DNA of 64,000 nucleotides from Boletus sp. NGJ (Eukaryota; Basidiomycota; Agaricomycetes; Boletales; Boletaceae), in assembly GCA_019096195.1 (NCBI GenBank), contig JAGTXK010000220.1:38359-102358 (forward strand). The letters are read 5' to 3'. The notes below the pieces were generated by a model, which was not told the DNA's origin, searched no databases, and worked only from the letters and a program-made list of their open reading frames with translations. Below are positions 1-13,390 of this stretch, in pieces. The position numbers and the translations under genes were made by a program. Every line of letters begins with the position of its first letter. The stretch's first letter is position 1.

Positions 1-105
1 GCAAGGACCTTATCTGTGTTCTTTTGATTCAGAATCTTAAGATAGCCTTATGTAAAGGAATTGAAGAAAAGAATGACCACCAAAATAGAAGTTATGAAAT
101 CCACC

Positions 106-455
106 TGTTATGGTTGTGGAAGGGAGTATACCTTTTCTCCTACCATCACCTTCTTCTGGGCCCTGGAACAACCTTCTCTTTGATTCCTCTAATGCAGGAT
201 TCCCCTGGGATCCCTTTTGAACACTGACACAAGCATCACCTTACCCTACCATCTTCTAGGCAATGCAACACTGCCCCCATGGCTATGACACAGCCTTCTA
301 TTTCACCTTCTCTATTTCACCTTCTGATCTGATTATAGATATTGCCTCCCTGGCTATGTTTTCTCATCCACAGCCCTGTATTTCCAAACCTCCATTTGTC
401 TGATATTCCAAGTCCCTTTTATGGTAATATTAGATCTTTGATCTTATATTACTGT
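106..455 (+). repeat. Truncated LTR of the A family
   Basis: The stretch starts with TGTTATGG and continues with the same order of blocks as the LTR of element A at 17717 (GGGATTCCCCTGGGAT-type block, a TTCTCTATTTCACCT block, then TTATGGTAATATTA). Similarity fades near 455, so the distal half is missing and no target duplication can be assigned. It is more diverged from the element A LTR than the two LTRs of A are from each other, so it is an older copy. Confidence 0.6.
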
Positions 456-639
456 ACATCAGAGAGCTCATAGTCAACTGCCATAAATGACTACAGACAA
501 CTTGGAGGAAGGCTCAACTCCAGTTGATAGAATCTGGCCAGTTGGAAATACCAGCTAAGACAGAGGCATAATTGGTTAAGGAGTGAGAAGAGGCTTTGAG
601 GATGAGCCACCAGACTACACACTGCCACAACATGAGTCT

Positions 640-1115
640 CTTAACATATGCTAATTTTTTTAAAAAATATTGATACTAGTACATATAATGGCAATTCTCA
701 ATCACATTGTTCAGCTGAAGACCAAGAAGGGTGTCAGTGATACTCACAACTGGGTTTGGTTACATAGTGCCATTGGATGCCTTTGTGAGCATGGGATGAG
801 TTCAGAGGAAACCAGGGTCAAAAATAAGATTGAGGAGGTGCTCTGCATGAAGAACATGGAATGGTGTCATTGCATTGAGTGTGAACTTGATCTAGTAGAT
901 CTCCAGAGATTGATTGATAACAACATTTTCTCCCCTCAAGGCTCATGGTCAATGAGGAGAATTTGATCACAGGGCAACCCTGCAAGCACATGAGAAGTGG
1001 TGAAACTTTTAACCATGAGCTTTTATGACAGTGCTTGGATTGCAGGTCTTACTTAGCAACAGCTAGAAGCACTCAGTGTTCTGGACGAGATTTTTGCTTG
1101 GAGGAGAATAGCAGT
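640..1115 (+). pseudogene. Remnant of a basidiomycete hypothetical-protein family
   Basis: The frame from 670 to 966 encodes about 98 residues containing GMSSEET, then IFSPQGS. After a stop, the downstream translation reads SFYDSAWIAGLT and LEALSVLDE. From memory this order of motifs resembles a protein family repeated in Agaricomycete genomes near transposons; no function is known to me. The reading is broken by stops and has no clear start, so it is a relic. It lies just upstream of the decayed Plavaka material, and the opposite strand shows nothing coherent. The identification rests on motif recall only. Confidence 0.4.
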
Positions 1116-1875
1116 GGCTTGATACACATTAGCCTTCATATCAAGTCACATCTCTCAAAACTGTTCTGGGACTGCTGTGGGGCCTGATCTCCAGTGAAAA
1201 ACAAACAGCACCAAACCAGCTCATATGTACTGATATTGCCCAAGTGTATGAGAATAGAAATGAGTGCACAATGGCACTAGATAGTAGATGAAAAATGTAT
1301 TGAGACAGACTGTGATAGTGTTTGATTGAGTAGAGCTTTCTGGGTAGATTTCAGTAGTTGCCATGTAATGTTGGCTTCATCCAGATGAATCTACTGAGAT
1401 GTACTTCAATAATATCTGATCAGAAAGTACTTTCTAACTAGATTTCAGTAGTTGTTCTTAGTTCAAATAAATATACCAAAAACCATGCATTTAGAGCAAC
1501 AATGATAAAGCACCATAGTAGTATAATATGGTCTAAAATACACCCCACCCCCCAGACCCCACAGTACTACCCCACCATTACCTTTTCTGCCACCTTGCAA
1601 TCTTTGGCTCTACTGCTTCATGACCTCTGTTGTCCTATTATCTGTTGCTGCCAATGCTTCTCTAGAGCTTTCTGTTAATACATACATTGGTCCAGATGTG
1701 AGATTGTCGATGATGGTGGTAGAGAAATCATTCCATAAGTCATTAGAGATCTATAAATTGGAGGTAGATAAATTAGTATACTGTAAAACAATCCAACAGT
1801 GGAGGGACATCATATCATCAATCCAAAATCCTTTCATATTTCTAGTAGTAGTGAGTGTGTTAGTCAAATAAACAA
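1116..1875. other. No recognisable gene
   Basis: Short open frames occur on both strands but none carries a motif I recognise. A C-rich patch lies near 1543-1575. The stretch is probably decayed flank of the companion gene that ends near 1876. Confidence 0.4.
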
Positions 1876-3150
1876 TGGAAAAATGAGTCACAGTGTGCAC
1901 CACTTTCATGTTCTGCTTGAGATGCTTCCAGTATTTAGTGAACTTGACTGCTGTACCATCTGGTTTAACTTGTTTCAACCATCAGTAGGCACATTATATA
2001 CTATATGTATTATCAACAATATTCCACAAAGCAGTGCAGATCACATACCAAGTGATCTTGGCTTTATAGGGCTACCATTTCTTGTCTGTAGACTACTTGC
2101 TAGATGTGGGTGGTTTTGGCTCTTCTATGCTGTCAGATGACTTGAAGGGCCTAGATGTTGCAGTTGTGATATCATGCTCTGCTGAGATACTGGAAGTTGG
2201 AATATCCATGATGGAGTGTGTTTCATCACATTTGCACTTCGTAATACAAAGCTTTTTGAAAACAATGACATTAGTACTACTTATGTAAGTCTTAGTCAAA
2301 CTTAGAGATTTGACCACATTACAATGGGTTTTTAGCTTTTGGAATAAATGCTGCCAGTCCTGTCATCCCATGAGAACTCAGTGTAGGAATGGTGGCAAGG
2401 TCTGACATGACTGTGTTTGTATTAGATAGGAATGTAATGATATCTGCATCTGAGTCTTGGTCATCAGAAACTTTGGGGTTTGATAGAGTAGCATCAGTTG
2501 GCTGGTTTCTGTAGTATCATCACAGTTGAAGGTGGTATCATCCAAGTTGGAAACAAAGATATTGGTGCCTATGGTGGAGGACACAGGAGAACTCACACTT
2601 GCATTTGATCTGGTAAAGAAGTTTGCAGGGGGTTTGGGAATGCTAGAAGCAGAACCAGAGTGGAGAACAGCCTAAGCCCCAGAGAAACTTGTGTCTAAGC
2701 TGTCAAGATTCATGGGTGTGAAGGATAGAGAAATACTTGGGTCAAAGTCAAGCTTGAGCTTCTTAGGCTCAGGCATGCTCAAATTGAGTTGCAGTGATGG
2801 TTCAGATTTGACATTTACCTTATGCTTACCCTCCTTCAGGTAGGTCTGAGCCCAAGAGGAATACCACACAGTTGTGATGGTGTCCATCTTTTAAAATTTG
2901 TCACATAAGCCCATTTGTGAGAAGTCTCACACTACCTCCATATAGAATGAATTTTTCACAAAATCAGCCACATTTCCCCAGGTCTTGGGGGTGAGTGAGT
3001 GGCATTTAAGACCTTGCCAGATGGCATGCATCTTCTTGAGAATAGCCATGATCATTGCTTCAGGTAGTGGACCACTGTCATAGTCTTCAAGATATGGTAG
3101 TGATCCACAGTCTGTGATGGTGGCCTGCACTTCTAAACTCTTCTCCCATT
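1876..3150 (-). pseudogene. Decayed companion gene of Plavaka element P1
   Basis: Minus-strand pieces follow one another in order. First comes a piece with PLPEAMIMAILKKM and LTPKTWGNVADF (about 2930-3130), then one with YSSWAQTYL (about 2680-2887), then low-complexity Ser/Thr-rich segments, and finally a piece ending in KPDGTAVKFTKYWKHL (about 1920-1990). This order resembles a family of hypothetical proteins that I recall beside Plavaka transposases, in which the last motif is the conserved C-terminus. Several stops and frame changes separate the pieces. The gene lies directly 3' of the P1 transposase on the same strand, so it was probably carried by the same element. The function is unknown. 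Confidence 0.4.
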
Positions 3151-3159
3151 TCTTAAAGT

Positions 3160-6069
3160 CAGCCTGGCTCTAAATTTGAATATGTTGGTGGTCTGATTTG
3201 TTGATTGGAGGCAATGGCTATGTTAGAATAGCCAGAGGCTGATATAAGGCACTGATTTGGTCACTGGGTAGGTTGTTTGGATCTGAATTAACATGGATCG
3301 AGGTGGCAAGGTGATTAAAAGCATGCCTGAAGGTGAAAGCAAACTTTGAAATCAGTGCATACATATCATCAACCTCAACTGCAAGTTGGATGAAATATTG
3401 TACTTTTGCAAAGTGTTGTCACCCATTAAGACATATCTATGTCAAGTTAAATTGAGCCATGAAAATAGGAAATCAACTGACTTTGGTATGACATGCTATT
3501 TGAATTTCATCCAATGACTTCTGGGACTCCATTCAAAGGGATCAGGCTATCTGTCCATTTGAAAGATGAAGCCATGCCCATTGTTGATAATTTGGTGCTG
3601 GTCATCCAAGAAATTCTGAGATTACTCTATGTTCATCATTAGAACCACTAATGAGGTGCCTATCCTATTTCCTGAGCAAGACAAAACCATTACCAATGTC
3701 CTCAGATCTATATGGACAAAGATTTTCAGATGGGTCTAGATGTGGAAAAAGTGCCTTGAATGCATTGACCTGGCAGTGTTGAATGCCTTGCTAGGCAAGG
3801 TTTGAAAACAGGTCTAATGGTTGTTATGTTTCTTGGCTAAGATTTCCAATTGTTCATTCCATAGTCCACTGAGAGGAGCAAATAGGTGCTCCAACATGTG
3901 TTGCTTCTGTAGCAAGATGATTGACAAGATGAACATAGGGGTGGATGAAATGTATTCAGTTGATCTGACACCAATAATAAATTGTTTCAAATTTGAGTTT
4001 CCATTCTGCAAAGAGTTCATGTGTGCAAGTAAGGTCTTCAGAGGCAATTCTATATTGGGATATGATTCACAGTGCTGCAACAAATTTGCAGAAGTTTTGC
4101 CAGTACTTTTCAGAAAGGATGTTGTGAAGGAGAGCTGGACAAAGAGCATACTGTGTAGTCATGTAATATACTCTGTTGCCTTGTACCATGAATTTATTTT
4201 CTTTGCGGGATTATGAGGGGTAGCATTAAATGAGCCTAGAAGGTGTGGTTTACAGTTTGCAACATCGTGGCCATGTTTTTGCCATGTTTCTCCAACAAGA
4301 ATCATCCAGTCCCATGTGTCTTTACTGTCGGTGCAATTTTGCCTCACTATAGATCAGTAAACAAGAAGACCAGGTTTGCACCTGCAAGGTGCATGATTTC
4401 TGAAGAGAAACACTCAGGAATGCCAAGTATATGTTCAGGCTGTAGTCCAAGGAGAAAACTAGGCCCAACAATACCAATTTCTAGAGGTCACTTTCATGTT
4501 GGACCTAATTAGGAGCTGCTATTAGAATTTTGAGTTTCTTCACATAGTCACTCAAGATGCTAGGAGCAATGTTGTAGGGGCTGATATCAGGGTGAAGGCA
4601 ACCATTGACTTGATAATTGTTTGACTGCAGGAGCACCAGGTAATACTGTGAACTAATTGATTTGCAATATCCTTTGATGGGACAAAACATATGGCAGCCT
4701 TGTTTGCCTGAGTGGCCTACAAGATTACTCAGGCAAAGGAGGCCAGGTCTGTTGGCATAGGCAAGGATCAAGAAGAGGTTTGAAGTGTAAGTTCAGTTAA
4801 TAGAAGCATCCCAGATGGTAAGTCCTTCATGCTGAACTGCCAATATATGATGGAAGCCAGGGTAAAGAAATGACTCAATAAACTTGGGTTTACTGGGTCC
4901 AGGGATAATTGCACCTGGGAGTATATGTTTCTTCTTGTAACATTTGTCAATCAAGTGCTCGAGCACAATTCAAATATAGATCCAGCAGTCAGAGAGTTTG
5001 CTCTTATACAACTATGCACCATCAATTGAGAGGATTAATAGCATACTGTATTGTTCAGTCCAATTTTGCCATTGCAAACAGCATCTAGATATGCACTCCC
5101 AGTTAGGACATCATTATATGCATCAACAAAGCCTTCATTTCGGAGGAGTTCCTCATAAATCTCCCAGATATGTTGCTTTTAGTATTTCATCTTCTGAGCA
5201 TTTCCACGGGTTCTGAAAAGAGCCTAAAGTTGTAGAGCCAATGGAATTGTGCTGAAGACCACACAAGGAACCTTGACATGTCTGTGTGATTGTCAAAGCT
5301 TGATTTGGTCAATATGACATTCATTACAATTTGGACATATCTCATAGTTAGTATATGGTCTGACATAGGCAAGACATGAGTTTGGACACATGTGGTGAGT
5401 CATGGCTTTGATTCCAGTAATGTCTGCAAGTGCAGTTTTTGTGTGGTAGAAAGATGGGACCTTGGAGTCAGGGAAACATTTCTGAATCACTAACCAAGTC
5501 TTCTCATAAGTTTCCTAAGAGGAATGTTCAAGCACAAGTAAGATGGTTAGTGTGAGCTCCAGGAGGGGATCTTCTATTTCAGAGATGGACTTAGGTGGAT
5601 TATGGAGTTGTTCGAGTGTTTTAGGGGTAAGCCTAGTTCCTTCATCATCCAGAGATGCATTACACACACACTGTATGAATGAAAGATCATGTCAGAGAAA
5701 GTCAAGTCAGGTGAATTGTGCAAGTTCTTGAAGGTTGAGATCAAGTAGACTGTGATCATGCTGGGCCAATGATATAACAGAAAGTGGACTCAGAGGATGA
5801 AGGGGGGGATTAGAAGAGTCCTGATCATGTCCTGGAGGTATTAGCTCATTTTCAGGGAGAGCCTGCCTGGTTTTGGAGTACCCATGCTCATTCTCAGATT
5901 GCACCTGCTTATTTTGACTTAGAGGGGGTTCCTGCTGCTCGACAGGATGATTTAGCTGGTTTAGGTCTAGTGGCTTAGGCTGGCCTTGCCAATGAAACAG
6001 TAGTTGGGGTTCAGGCTCCTGCCAGTGGTGTAGGATAGTATTCAAGTTCTGTTTGCAAGCACTGGATAG
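3160..6069 (-). pseudogene. P1: decayed Plavaka-type (CACTA-like) transposase
   Basis: This is a cut-and-paste transposase relic. Read on the minus strand, the recognisable blocks come in family order. There is a Pro/Gln-rich N-terminal stretch (5707-6045), then a cysteine block CPNSCLAY...ICPNCNECH (about 5300-5390). Next come GHSGKQGCHMFCPIKGY with a following CLHPD (about 4620-4710), PHNPAKKINSWYK (about 4160-4240), and a block matching the usual QWTMERTIGNLG region (about 3815-3900). The last is a C-terminal piece around 3490-3780. The blocks sit in different frames with many stops. The N-terminal end is cut at 6069, where element E inserted; I could not follow the frame beyond E at 13716. 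The subfamily differs from P2 and P3. Family assignment is from motif recall. Confidence 0.65.
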
Positions 6070-6394
6070 TGAAATGTCTTTCCCTTTATTCCAGTAGATA
6101 CCTATGCCACTTAGTTAATGAACATCTTATGAACAATTACATATTAGCTAATGTCTGAGTCCCAACCCCATGTCTAGGCCCCTGACATCACCCCTACATC
6201 ACAGAATGCCATAGAACATTACATCATTACTCTAGTACATTCCATGCCAACCCTAAAGCTGGTTCATGTCCAAGTTCCATAGTATAAATAGTAGCATACT
6301 CTATAGTACAATAGATACTCATTCTTGGAATTGTCATTATATGCTTTGGATATCACTCTCAAGTGACCCTTAGTGTTGTTGGCCTTTTCTTTTA
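6070..6394 (+). repeat. 5' LTR of element E
   Basis: About 325 bp, starting TGAAATGTC and ending TTTCTTTTA. The matching 3' copy ends TTTCTTTCA. It contains TATAAATA at 6283 and, 38 nt later, the block ATTCTTGGAATT that pairs with the primer site. Confidence 0.9.
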
Positions 6395-6406
6395 AATTCC
6401 AAGAAT
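6283..6406 (+). promoter_or_regulatory. Element E LTR promoter and self-priming site
   Basis: TATAAATA at 6283-6290 is followed by ATTCTTGGAATT at 6321-6332, the expected start of the transcript. The first 12 bases after the LTR, AATTCCAAGAAT (6395-6406), are its exact reverse complement. This is the arrangement known from the Tf1/sushi group, in which the 5' end of the RNA folds back to prime reverse transcription instead of a tRNA. The transcript start is inferred from TATA spacing. Confidence 0.75.
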
Positions 6407-7338
6407 ACCTCTTGGTCGCTGGGCACTTTGCCCCCTGACTACACTCTCCATCGCCAACGCCTCACTATCATCTTTAACGATGCACTTGTATCTCTTTCAC
6501 TACTCCCCTCTCCCTGCATTTATTCATTAGGACAATTGTCGACCCTGAAGGCTATCCTGTTTAGAAGAACCTAAGGAGTTTGATTAGCAATAGACATAAT
6601 CCTAGCCTATTTAGGTGGTTGTCAACATCAAACATAGGCTACAACTAGCAAAGAAGATAAGGAGATCAGAGGCTGCTTGATCTTGCTTTCACTACCCTCT
6701 CACTCTACCCACCTTTTATCCTTGTAACTCCTTGTCACAGACAACCCTTGCCAGATCTCAGGCTTAGAGGAACCCACTAGTGCACATGACACACTCAAGT
6801 AGATCCTTGCCAAAACTGTCACACATGCTCATCCAGTGTCATAAATACGGATAATGTTGCTATTAGACATAGAGCACTAGCCTCCATTGTCCACTAAGTG
6901 CCTAGCAGTCTGTATTCTCCTTAACACTACAGGAGACAGGTTCCCATGATTACCTGTGATGTCATGCCAGTGCAACAAGAGGATTTATCTTGACTTTCCT
7001 CCATGCACCCCTGCCTGTAGTACGGCAGTTATCTTCTGGTTCCTACTCAACCTCTTCATTCTCATCAAGGATTCTTTTACAGAACCATCCCTCCATCATT
7101 TCACATAATTCTGAGCATGCAGCAGAGCACTGCTCAGTTGCATCCATTTCCCACTTTCATTTGTTGCCAGCTGCCCCTGGCATAACATTTGCCAGGCTAT
7201 ATCCACCATGCCCCATCAATCCAGTCCACGCCCTTGTCTCCTACATTGCCTGCTTTGGCACATTCCTATCCACCACCTCCAACCTAACAATATACTCATT
7301 GAGGTACTCACATCCCTCCTCTGATACCTCACCCAACA
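6395..7338 (+). other. Leader of element E, with a C/D-like segment
   Basis: This is untranslated leader between the primer site and the first gag-like ATG. From about 6785 to 7035 it is clearly related to the leaders of elements D (about 47750-48000) and C. Shared blocks include GTCATAAATA(C/A)GGATAA, CATGATTACCTGTGA and AGGAGATTTATCT-like strings. The LTRs of E and of C/D are not alike. Confidence 0.6.
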
Positions 7339-8640
7339 ATGAGCTTTAATTCACCTGCACCAACACCCAGACCATCATCTCAAGTCAGCACCTTTGGTAC
7401 CATGGCTGCAGCTCTTCAGGACATTGAAACCACAACCCTATCATCCACTCTCACGCAATGGTTGCCTGTCAAGGCTCCTACCCCCAGAGATCTGCTAGTG
7501 GCATTCCCATATGGACTCCTGGAACAGTTGATGCCACCAGACCTCACTTTCACCATGCTCACCAACCTGTTACTACACCATCAGCACTACATACCACCAA
7601 TGGATCTGGTTGGCACCTGATTGGCTGCCTTTAGTGTCTGGCAGGGAATTTATGAGAGAGCCAGATTGGTGGTGGACTGCCCCCACCTCCTCCTCCCAAT
7701 CTCACCATGCAGACACTACCTCCACAACCATCACCACCACGCCGACCCCTACCACCAACACCAAGTTCTCTCCCAACCCCAGGAGACCCCTAAGCTGCCA
7801 CACAGGGTTTCTCTAGATCACTGCCCAAATTGGGCAAGTCTTTGGTCGTGAAACCAGAGTACTATGATGGAAACAAGGAGAAATTCATGTTGTGGTGGAG
7901 AACAATGAAGCTATACCTGTCAGGCTTTAAGACCACCCCATAGGACTATCAAAAAATACTTATCATGCTGTCATATCTCTGAGGCAGCAATCCCATAGGC
8001 AGATTTGGAGACCTGATGACAGTACAGGGAGCCATCCATATCCTCACCTTTGCTATCTTTGAGGAAAAGCTGAAGAAGCACTTTCAACCCACTAACCTCA
8101 AGCGTGTGGCCCAACAAAAGCTCATGGGGCTAAAACAAGGGAAGGACATGGTGGAAGATTATTTCACCAAGATGTGCCACTATGCCAAGGAAGCAGAATT
8201 CAATATTGGATACAATGGGAGAATAATGGTAGATCTGGTGAGGCAGGTGGTACATTCAGACATGGTAGAGTTCATGGAGAGAAACCAGCCAAACTTGATC
8301 GAATTCATGGATGTTCACAAGTGGGAAACCACCCTGATGAGAGCCTCCAACATCCTTGCTGAAATTGCAAACAGGAAGCAATTGATCTATGCAACTGGCC
8401 CCGTCTACTCTCCCTGATTCATACCTCACCCTCACTATGCTGCTCCCACAGACCCTCCCCCTACCACCACAGCTGCTCCTGTAGCCAAACCTCACCCCAA
8501 TGCAACTGGCACCTTTGCCGGTCAAGAGGCTCCCATGGAACTGGACAAAGCACACACAGCTGGGATCTGTCACAAGTGCTTCAAGCCATGGTCCTGCGCC
8601 CCCCACCCCCCACACCCCCATTTCTGTCAGGTGAGGGGGA
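7339..8640 (+). pseudogene. Element E gag (decayed)
   Basis: This is the capsid/nucleocapsid polyprotein region. An ATG at 7339 opens a 93-codon Pro/Thr-rich frame. The capsid-like part is clearest at 8016-8417, with FEEKLKKHFQPTNLKRVAQQ and the retrotransposon-gag-like LMGLKQGKDMVEDYFTKM. A partial zinc knuckle, CHKCFKPWSC, follows near 8570-8600. Stops (for example at 7618 and near 8415) and frame changes interrupt it. Compared with usual fungal Ty3 gag (350-450 residues) the full span fits in length but cannot be read through. Confidence 0.75.
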
Positions 8641-9101
8641 TAGTTATCAATAGGCAAGAAGTAACACCCGAGATATTTGTACACATACTGTAAGAGCAAT
8701 GATGATGAACACTAAAAGGGCAGAGTCCACAGTAGAGTATGCCTCCAATATACAGAATGATTCATCTTTTCTCCTTGTACAGTAGACACCAGCCACTCTC
8801 CTGTATGATACTCCAAGTCATTGCAAGGAAACCATTTTGTTCCCCTCTATAATGACAAGGCTGAATCCAAAAAGGTCCAAGTAAACCTCCCAGCACCAAA
8901 GACAAGTCATTGTTCTAAAACGCCCCTCATCCCCCAAAAAAGATTGTATTCAATCCATTAGTAAAAAGACACAATGGGCCAAATGACTCACAAACAATCC
9001 CTCATAAGCATTTAAAGGAGCCCAGACAAAAGGAAGAGATGTCCTCTTATTCCTGATTGAACACACTGGATTCATGGTCCATGTGGTGGATGAAAGTTTA
9101 G

Positions 9102-12100
9102 GTGGAACACCCTGATGTTGAGCACAGCATCAGATACCTGAAGTCATTCGTCCATGACACCAGAACAGTTGAAGTGTCTTGGGACCTCATTCAAGAGCTT
9201 CAAATAATATCACCAGAGGACACACACTGGGTCCTATATGACCTACAACACCCCCCCAAGTTCCAAAAGGCATTCCCACACTTGCCCAAGAGGAACTCTC
9301 TTGAAATCTCCATGAAATTAAGCCTGTTGAACAGCAATCAAGCAAATGTCCAAGCCCTCATCAATTTGGGCTGTACAGGGTCATCCATTCATGAAGGCTT
9401 TGTCACTGAAAAGGGGGTGCAAACTCACTTGCTATCCTATGCATTGATGGTATACAATGCTGATGGCACTGCCAATGCTAGAGGCAAAATTGAAAAGTTC
9501 ATCATAGTTAAACTCTAGGTCCAGGATCATAAGGAATAGATCATCCTCACTGTAACCAACCTCAGGCCAAACACAATTTTCCTGGGACATGATTGGCTGA
9601 AGATGCACAACCCAGCCATCAACTGGAGGACAGGATGAATCTCTTTCTGCTACAGGAACAACCATGTCACCACCTTAGTGAACGAGGAGGATGACAAGTT
9701 GGATGAAGACTTTACTCCCTTACAAGGAGACTGGCTCTTCTGACTAGACAGCGATGAGTACATATGCAATGGCACCACAGAAGTAGCCATCAAAGACTAT
9801 GCCCAAAAGAAAAAGAAGACCTTTGAGGAAGCCACCCCCAAATATGTCCACATATTTAAGGACATGTTTGACAAAGAGAGCTTTGACACACTCCCCCAAA
9901 GATGCTCATGAGATCACACAATTAAACTACTCCCTGTAAATCATAAGGTGGACTGCAAGGTATACCCTCTAAATCCAGAGGAACAAAAAGAATTTGATGC
10001 CTTCCTCAAGAAGAACCTGAAATCCAGATACATACATTCTTCAAAATCTCTGTTCACATCCATGTTCTTCTTCATCAAAAAGAAGGACAGATACCTTTGC
10101 CCTGTACAAAACTACTGCAAGCTCAACATGGTGATATGCTGCAATTGCTACCCCCTCTCCCTCATCGCCGAACTTGTCAACAAGCTCAAAGTGATGAGAT
10201 ACTACACCAAGTTTAATGTAAGATGGGGATATAATAACATGCAAGTGGCAGAAGGAGATGAATGGAAGTGGCGTTCAGGACAAACCATGGGCTCTTTGAG
10301 CCCCTTGTGATGTTCTTTGAGCTTACCAACTCACTAGCGATGTTCCAGATAATAATGAATGCGGTATTCAAAGAATTGGTAGACCAAGACATAGTGATAG
10401 TCTATATAGATGACATTATGATATTCATAAAGATGCTGTTATAATATACAAAAATTTCAAACTTTTCATTCATACATTTACTTTTCCATCTCATTAATCT
10501 TTTCTTCAAAGTCACATGACTGTGCACATGACCATGGGAACATATCACATGATCAAGTCTAGAACCTATGACATCATATGACATCACACCTCATATGATT
10601 CACGACTCTTTAATTTCTACTCTTCTCACACAGCCCCTTTAATCTCCATCATACTATAGATAGTAATTTATCACACACACTGCTTGGTCCGTGCACATTC
10701 TCGTATATATATAAAGTAGCACATTGACGACTGGAATCCCCAGTCTAATCCACTTGTTTCCACTGCGACTCATTGCCTGGACTACATAGTCCTTATAGGG
10801 TTGGTGTATACATGGACACAACTCCCTACCTTATTCGTTAAGCCAGGACACGTGTAGCCTGCAAGATAGTTCAAGCCTTGTGGTTTTGGTACCGAAAGGA
10901 ATCATAACAGATGCTTGAAGAACACCAAAAAATAGTGTGAGAAGTGCTACAAATCTTATATAATGCCCACCTATATCTCCGTCACAACAAATGCGACTTC
11001 AAAGTTCAGGAAATGGAGTTCCTTGAGCTCATTGTCACTCAAGACAAGGTTGAGATGGATGACAAAAAGGTCTCCACCATTGCTGACTGGCTTGTCCCAA
11101 CGTTGAAGAAAACACTCAGAGGCTTTCTTGGATTCCTCAACTTCTATCAACACTTCCTCAAAAACTTCACCATGATTGTGCAACTGCTAAATGCACTCAC
11201 CTCAGTGAAAAAGGACTTCATCTGGAAGACATTCAAAAACCTGAAATGCACCATCTCAATGGCATCTGCCCTTACTATGCCAATGGACAATAACACCTAC
11301 TGGGTCGAAATCAATGGCTCTAGCATTGGCATTGGTGGTATCCTCTCACAAAAGCACAATGGTGTTTTGCACCCCATTGCCTTCATCTTCTGTTCCCTCA
11401 ACAATGCAGGGAGGAACTACCATGTAGCAGACCTCAAGATGCTTGCCATTATATTCACACTCAACAAATGGTGACAATACCTCCTTAATGCAGCATACCC
11501 TATTGAGATCCTTACTGACCATAAAAACCTTGAGTTCTTCTGCTGCCCCCAAGACCTCTCCCATCATCAAGCCCAATGGCAGCAGATTGTTTAAGAGTAC
11601 TCACTCACAATCACTCACCACTTGGGCAAAATGAACTCTGCCAACTCTAAGTCCTGGAGGCCAGACTTTGAAAAGGGGGTAAAACATAACAATGCCCAAC
11701 AAACATTGCTCCCCAACACTCTTTTTTTGCCTCCATCCTTCTCAATTTCCATCAGTGTGATCACTCTGCCCAGCATCACCTCAAGAATAATCAAGCTATA
11801 GTACAAACTTGAGAGGTTTGCAAAGGAAGGACTCACCAAAGACAACACTCCATGGACACAAAGTGATAGACTCATGAGATGGAAGAGACTTGCCTACATC
11901 CCCAATGATGAGAAGCTGTGAGAGGACATCATAATCACCAATCATGATCACCCGATTGCAGGGCATCCCAGTGTCAAGTGAACACATGACCTAATTATGA
12001 GCAAATACTACTGGCCAACCCTCCACAAGGATATCAAGGGGTACGTGAAAGGTTGTGACATTTACCAAAAGGTTAAAGCCAAAATGACCTCCCTCCACAC

Positions 12101-13235
12101 ACCACTTTACCCAAATGAAATCCTGTCCTCGCCATAGGAAATCATCTCTGTCAACCTTATTAGCCCCATCCTGCAATTCAATGGAAAAAAATGCCATCTC
12201 TGTCCTTGTAGATTGCTTCTCAAAAATGATTCACCTAACCCTGGTCATAGACACAATAACATCACAAGTGGTCACCACAATTTTCTGTGACCAAATTTTC
12301 AAGCTTCACAATATCTCCTGCAAAGTGATATTGAATAGAGGCATGCAATTTGTATCATTGTTCATGAGGAATCTCTACATGCTCCTCAACATTCAAGCCA
12401 GCCCATCAACCACCTACCACCCACAAACAGTTAGTCAGACAGAATGGATCAACTGGGAGGTTGAAAAGTACCTCAGAATCTACATAAATCACCGACAAAC
12501 CAATTGGGTGGAATGGCTCCCCCTCACCAAATTCACTTATAATTCTCAAACCATGAGTGCAACTGGCATCTCCCCCTTTTTGCTCAACTATGGCCAATAG
12601 CCCCTAATCCCCAATAGACAGGTTGAAGTCCAAAATGAGTCAGCTACCACCTTTGTGAAATAGATGAAGGATTATTACGATGTAGCAAGAAATGTGCTAG
12701 AGAAAGCAACCACCACCATGAAAGGAGTCATGACAAATGAGCCATGTCATCATCAAACTTCACTACAGGTCAATAGGTCCTCCTGAAGGGAACTCATATC
12801 TGTACCAACCGACCAACAGAGAAATTTGACAACAAGTGCTATGGGCCATTCAGAGTGAAGAGAAAAGTAGGCAAAGCCTCCTATAAGTTAGAAATCCTGA
12901 AAACCTGGCATGGAATTCACCCAGTCTTTCACGAATCCCTACTCATGCTATACCATGTCAGCACCTCCCACTCACAGACAAAGCCAAAACCACCTCCACC
13001 AGATACTGTCCAATAGAAAGAGGAAAATGAGGTACAAGAGGTGATTAATTCGAGAAAGCACAGAGGAAAGACAGAATATCTCATGCACTGGGGGGGCTAC
13101 CCACAAGAAGAACACACTTGGAAGCCCAAGGCAAACATAAAGAATGCCCCAAAATTCATCAAGAAATTTTACATTGCCAACCCCTCTGCTGTTCGCTCTC
13201 TAACCAAATCATGCAATTATCTAACATGCACATGA
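9102..13235 (+). pseudogene. Element E pol (decayed, split by a solo LTR)
   Basis: Domains appear in normal order. A protease remnant, INLGCTGSSIHEGF (about 9360), has lost the usual Asp. The reverse transcriptase (9948-10436, continuing at 10910) has the active-site motif YIDDIMIF at about 10405. RNase H starts near 11290, with the TDHKNLEFF block at about 11515. The integrase (about 11990-12600) includes YHPQTVSQTE. A chromodomain follows (13041-13160; EYLMHWGGYPQEEHTWKP). Stops are frequent and mostly TGA or TAG. The C-family LTR at 10437-10909 sits directly after YIDDIMIF. A polypurine tract AAAAAGGGGGTAA (about 13378-13390) precedes the 3' LTR. The gene is non-functional. Confidence 0.88.
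10437..10909 (+). mobile_element. Solo LTR of the C/D family inside element E
   Basis: 473 bp, TGTTATAATATA to GGAATCATAACA, flanked by a perfect duplication GATGC (10432-10436 and 10910-10914). It keeps the family TATA box and the CAGTCTAATCCACTTG transcript-start block. It splits the reverse transcriptase of E just after its catalytic motif, so it arrived after E. Confidence 0.93.
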
Positions 13236-13390
13236 CAAACCACCCTCTCCATCAATGCATCCTTTCAAGCATATGCCACCTCACTCAACCACCTCCCCAA
13301 CCACCTCTTCGAGATTGCCTTGCCTTATTCCGAACCTCAGCTCCCTGGTATCATGGTCAACCAGGAGTTCAACCCCTAAAAAGGGGGTAA

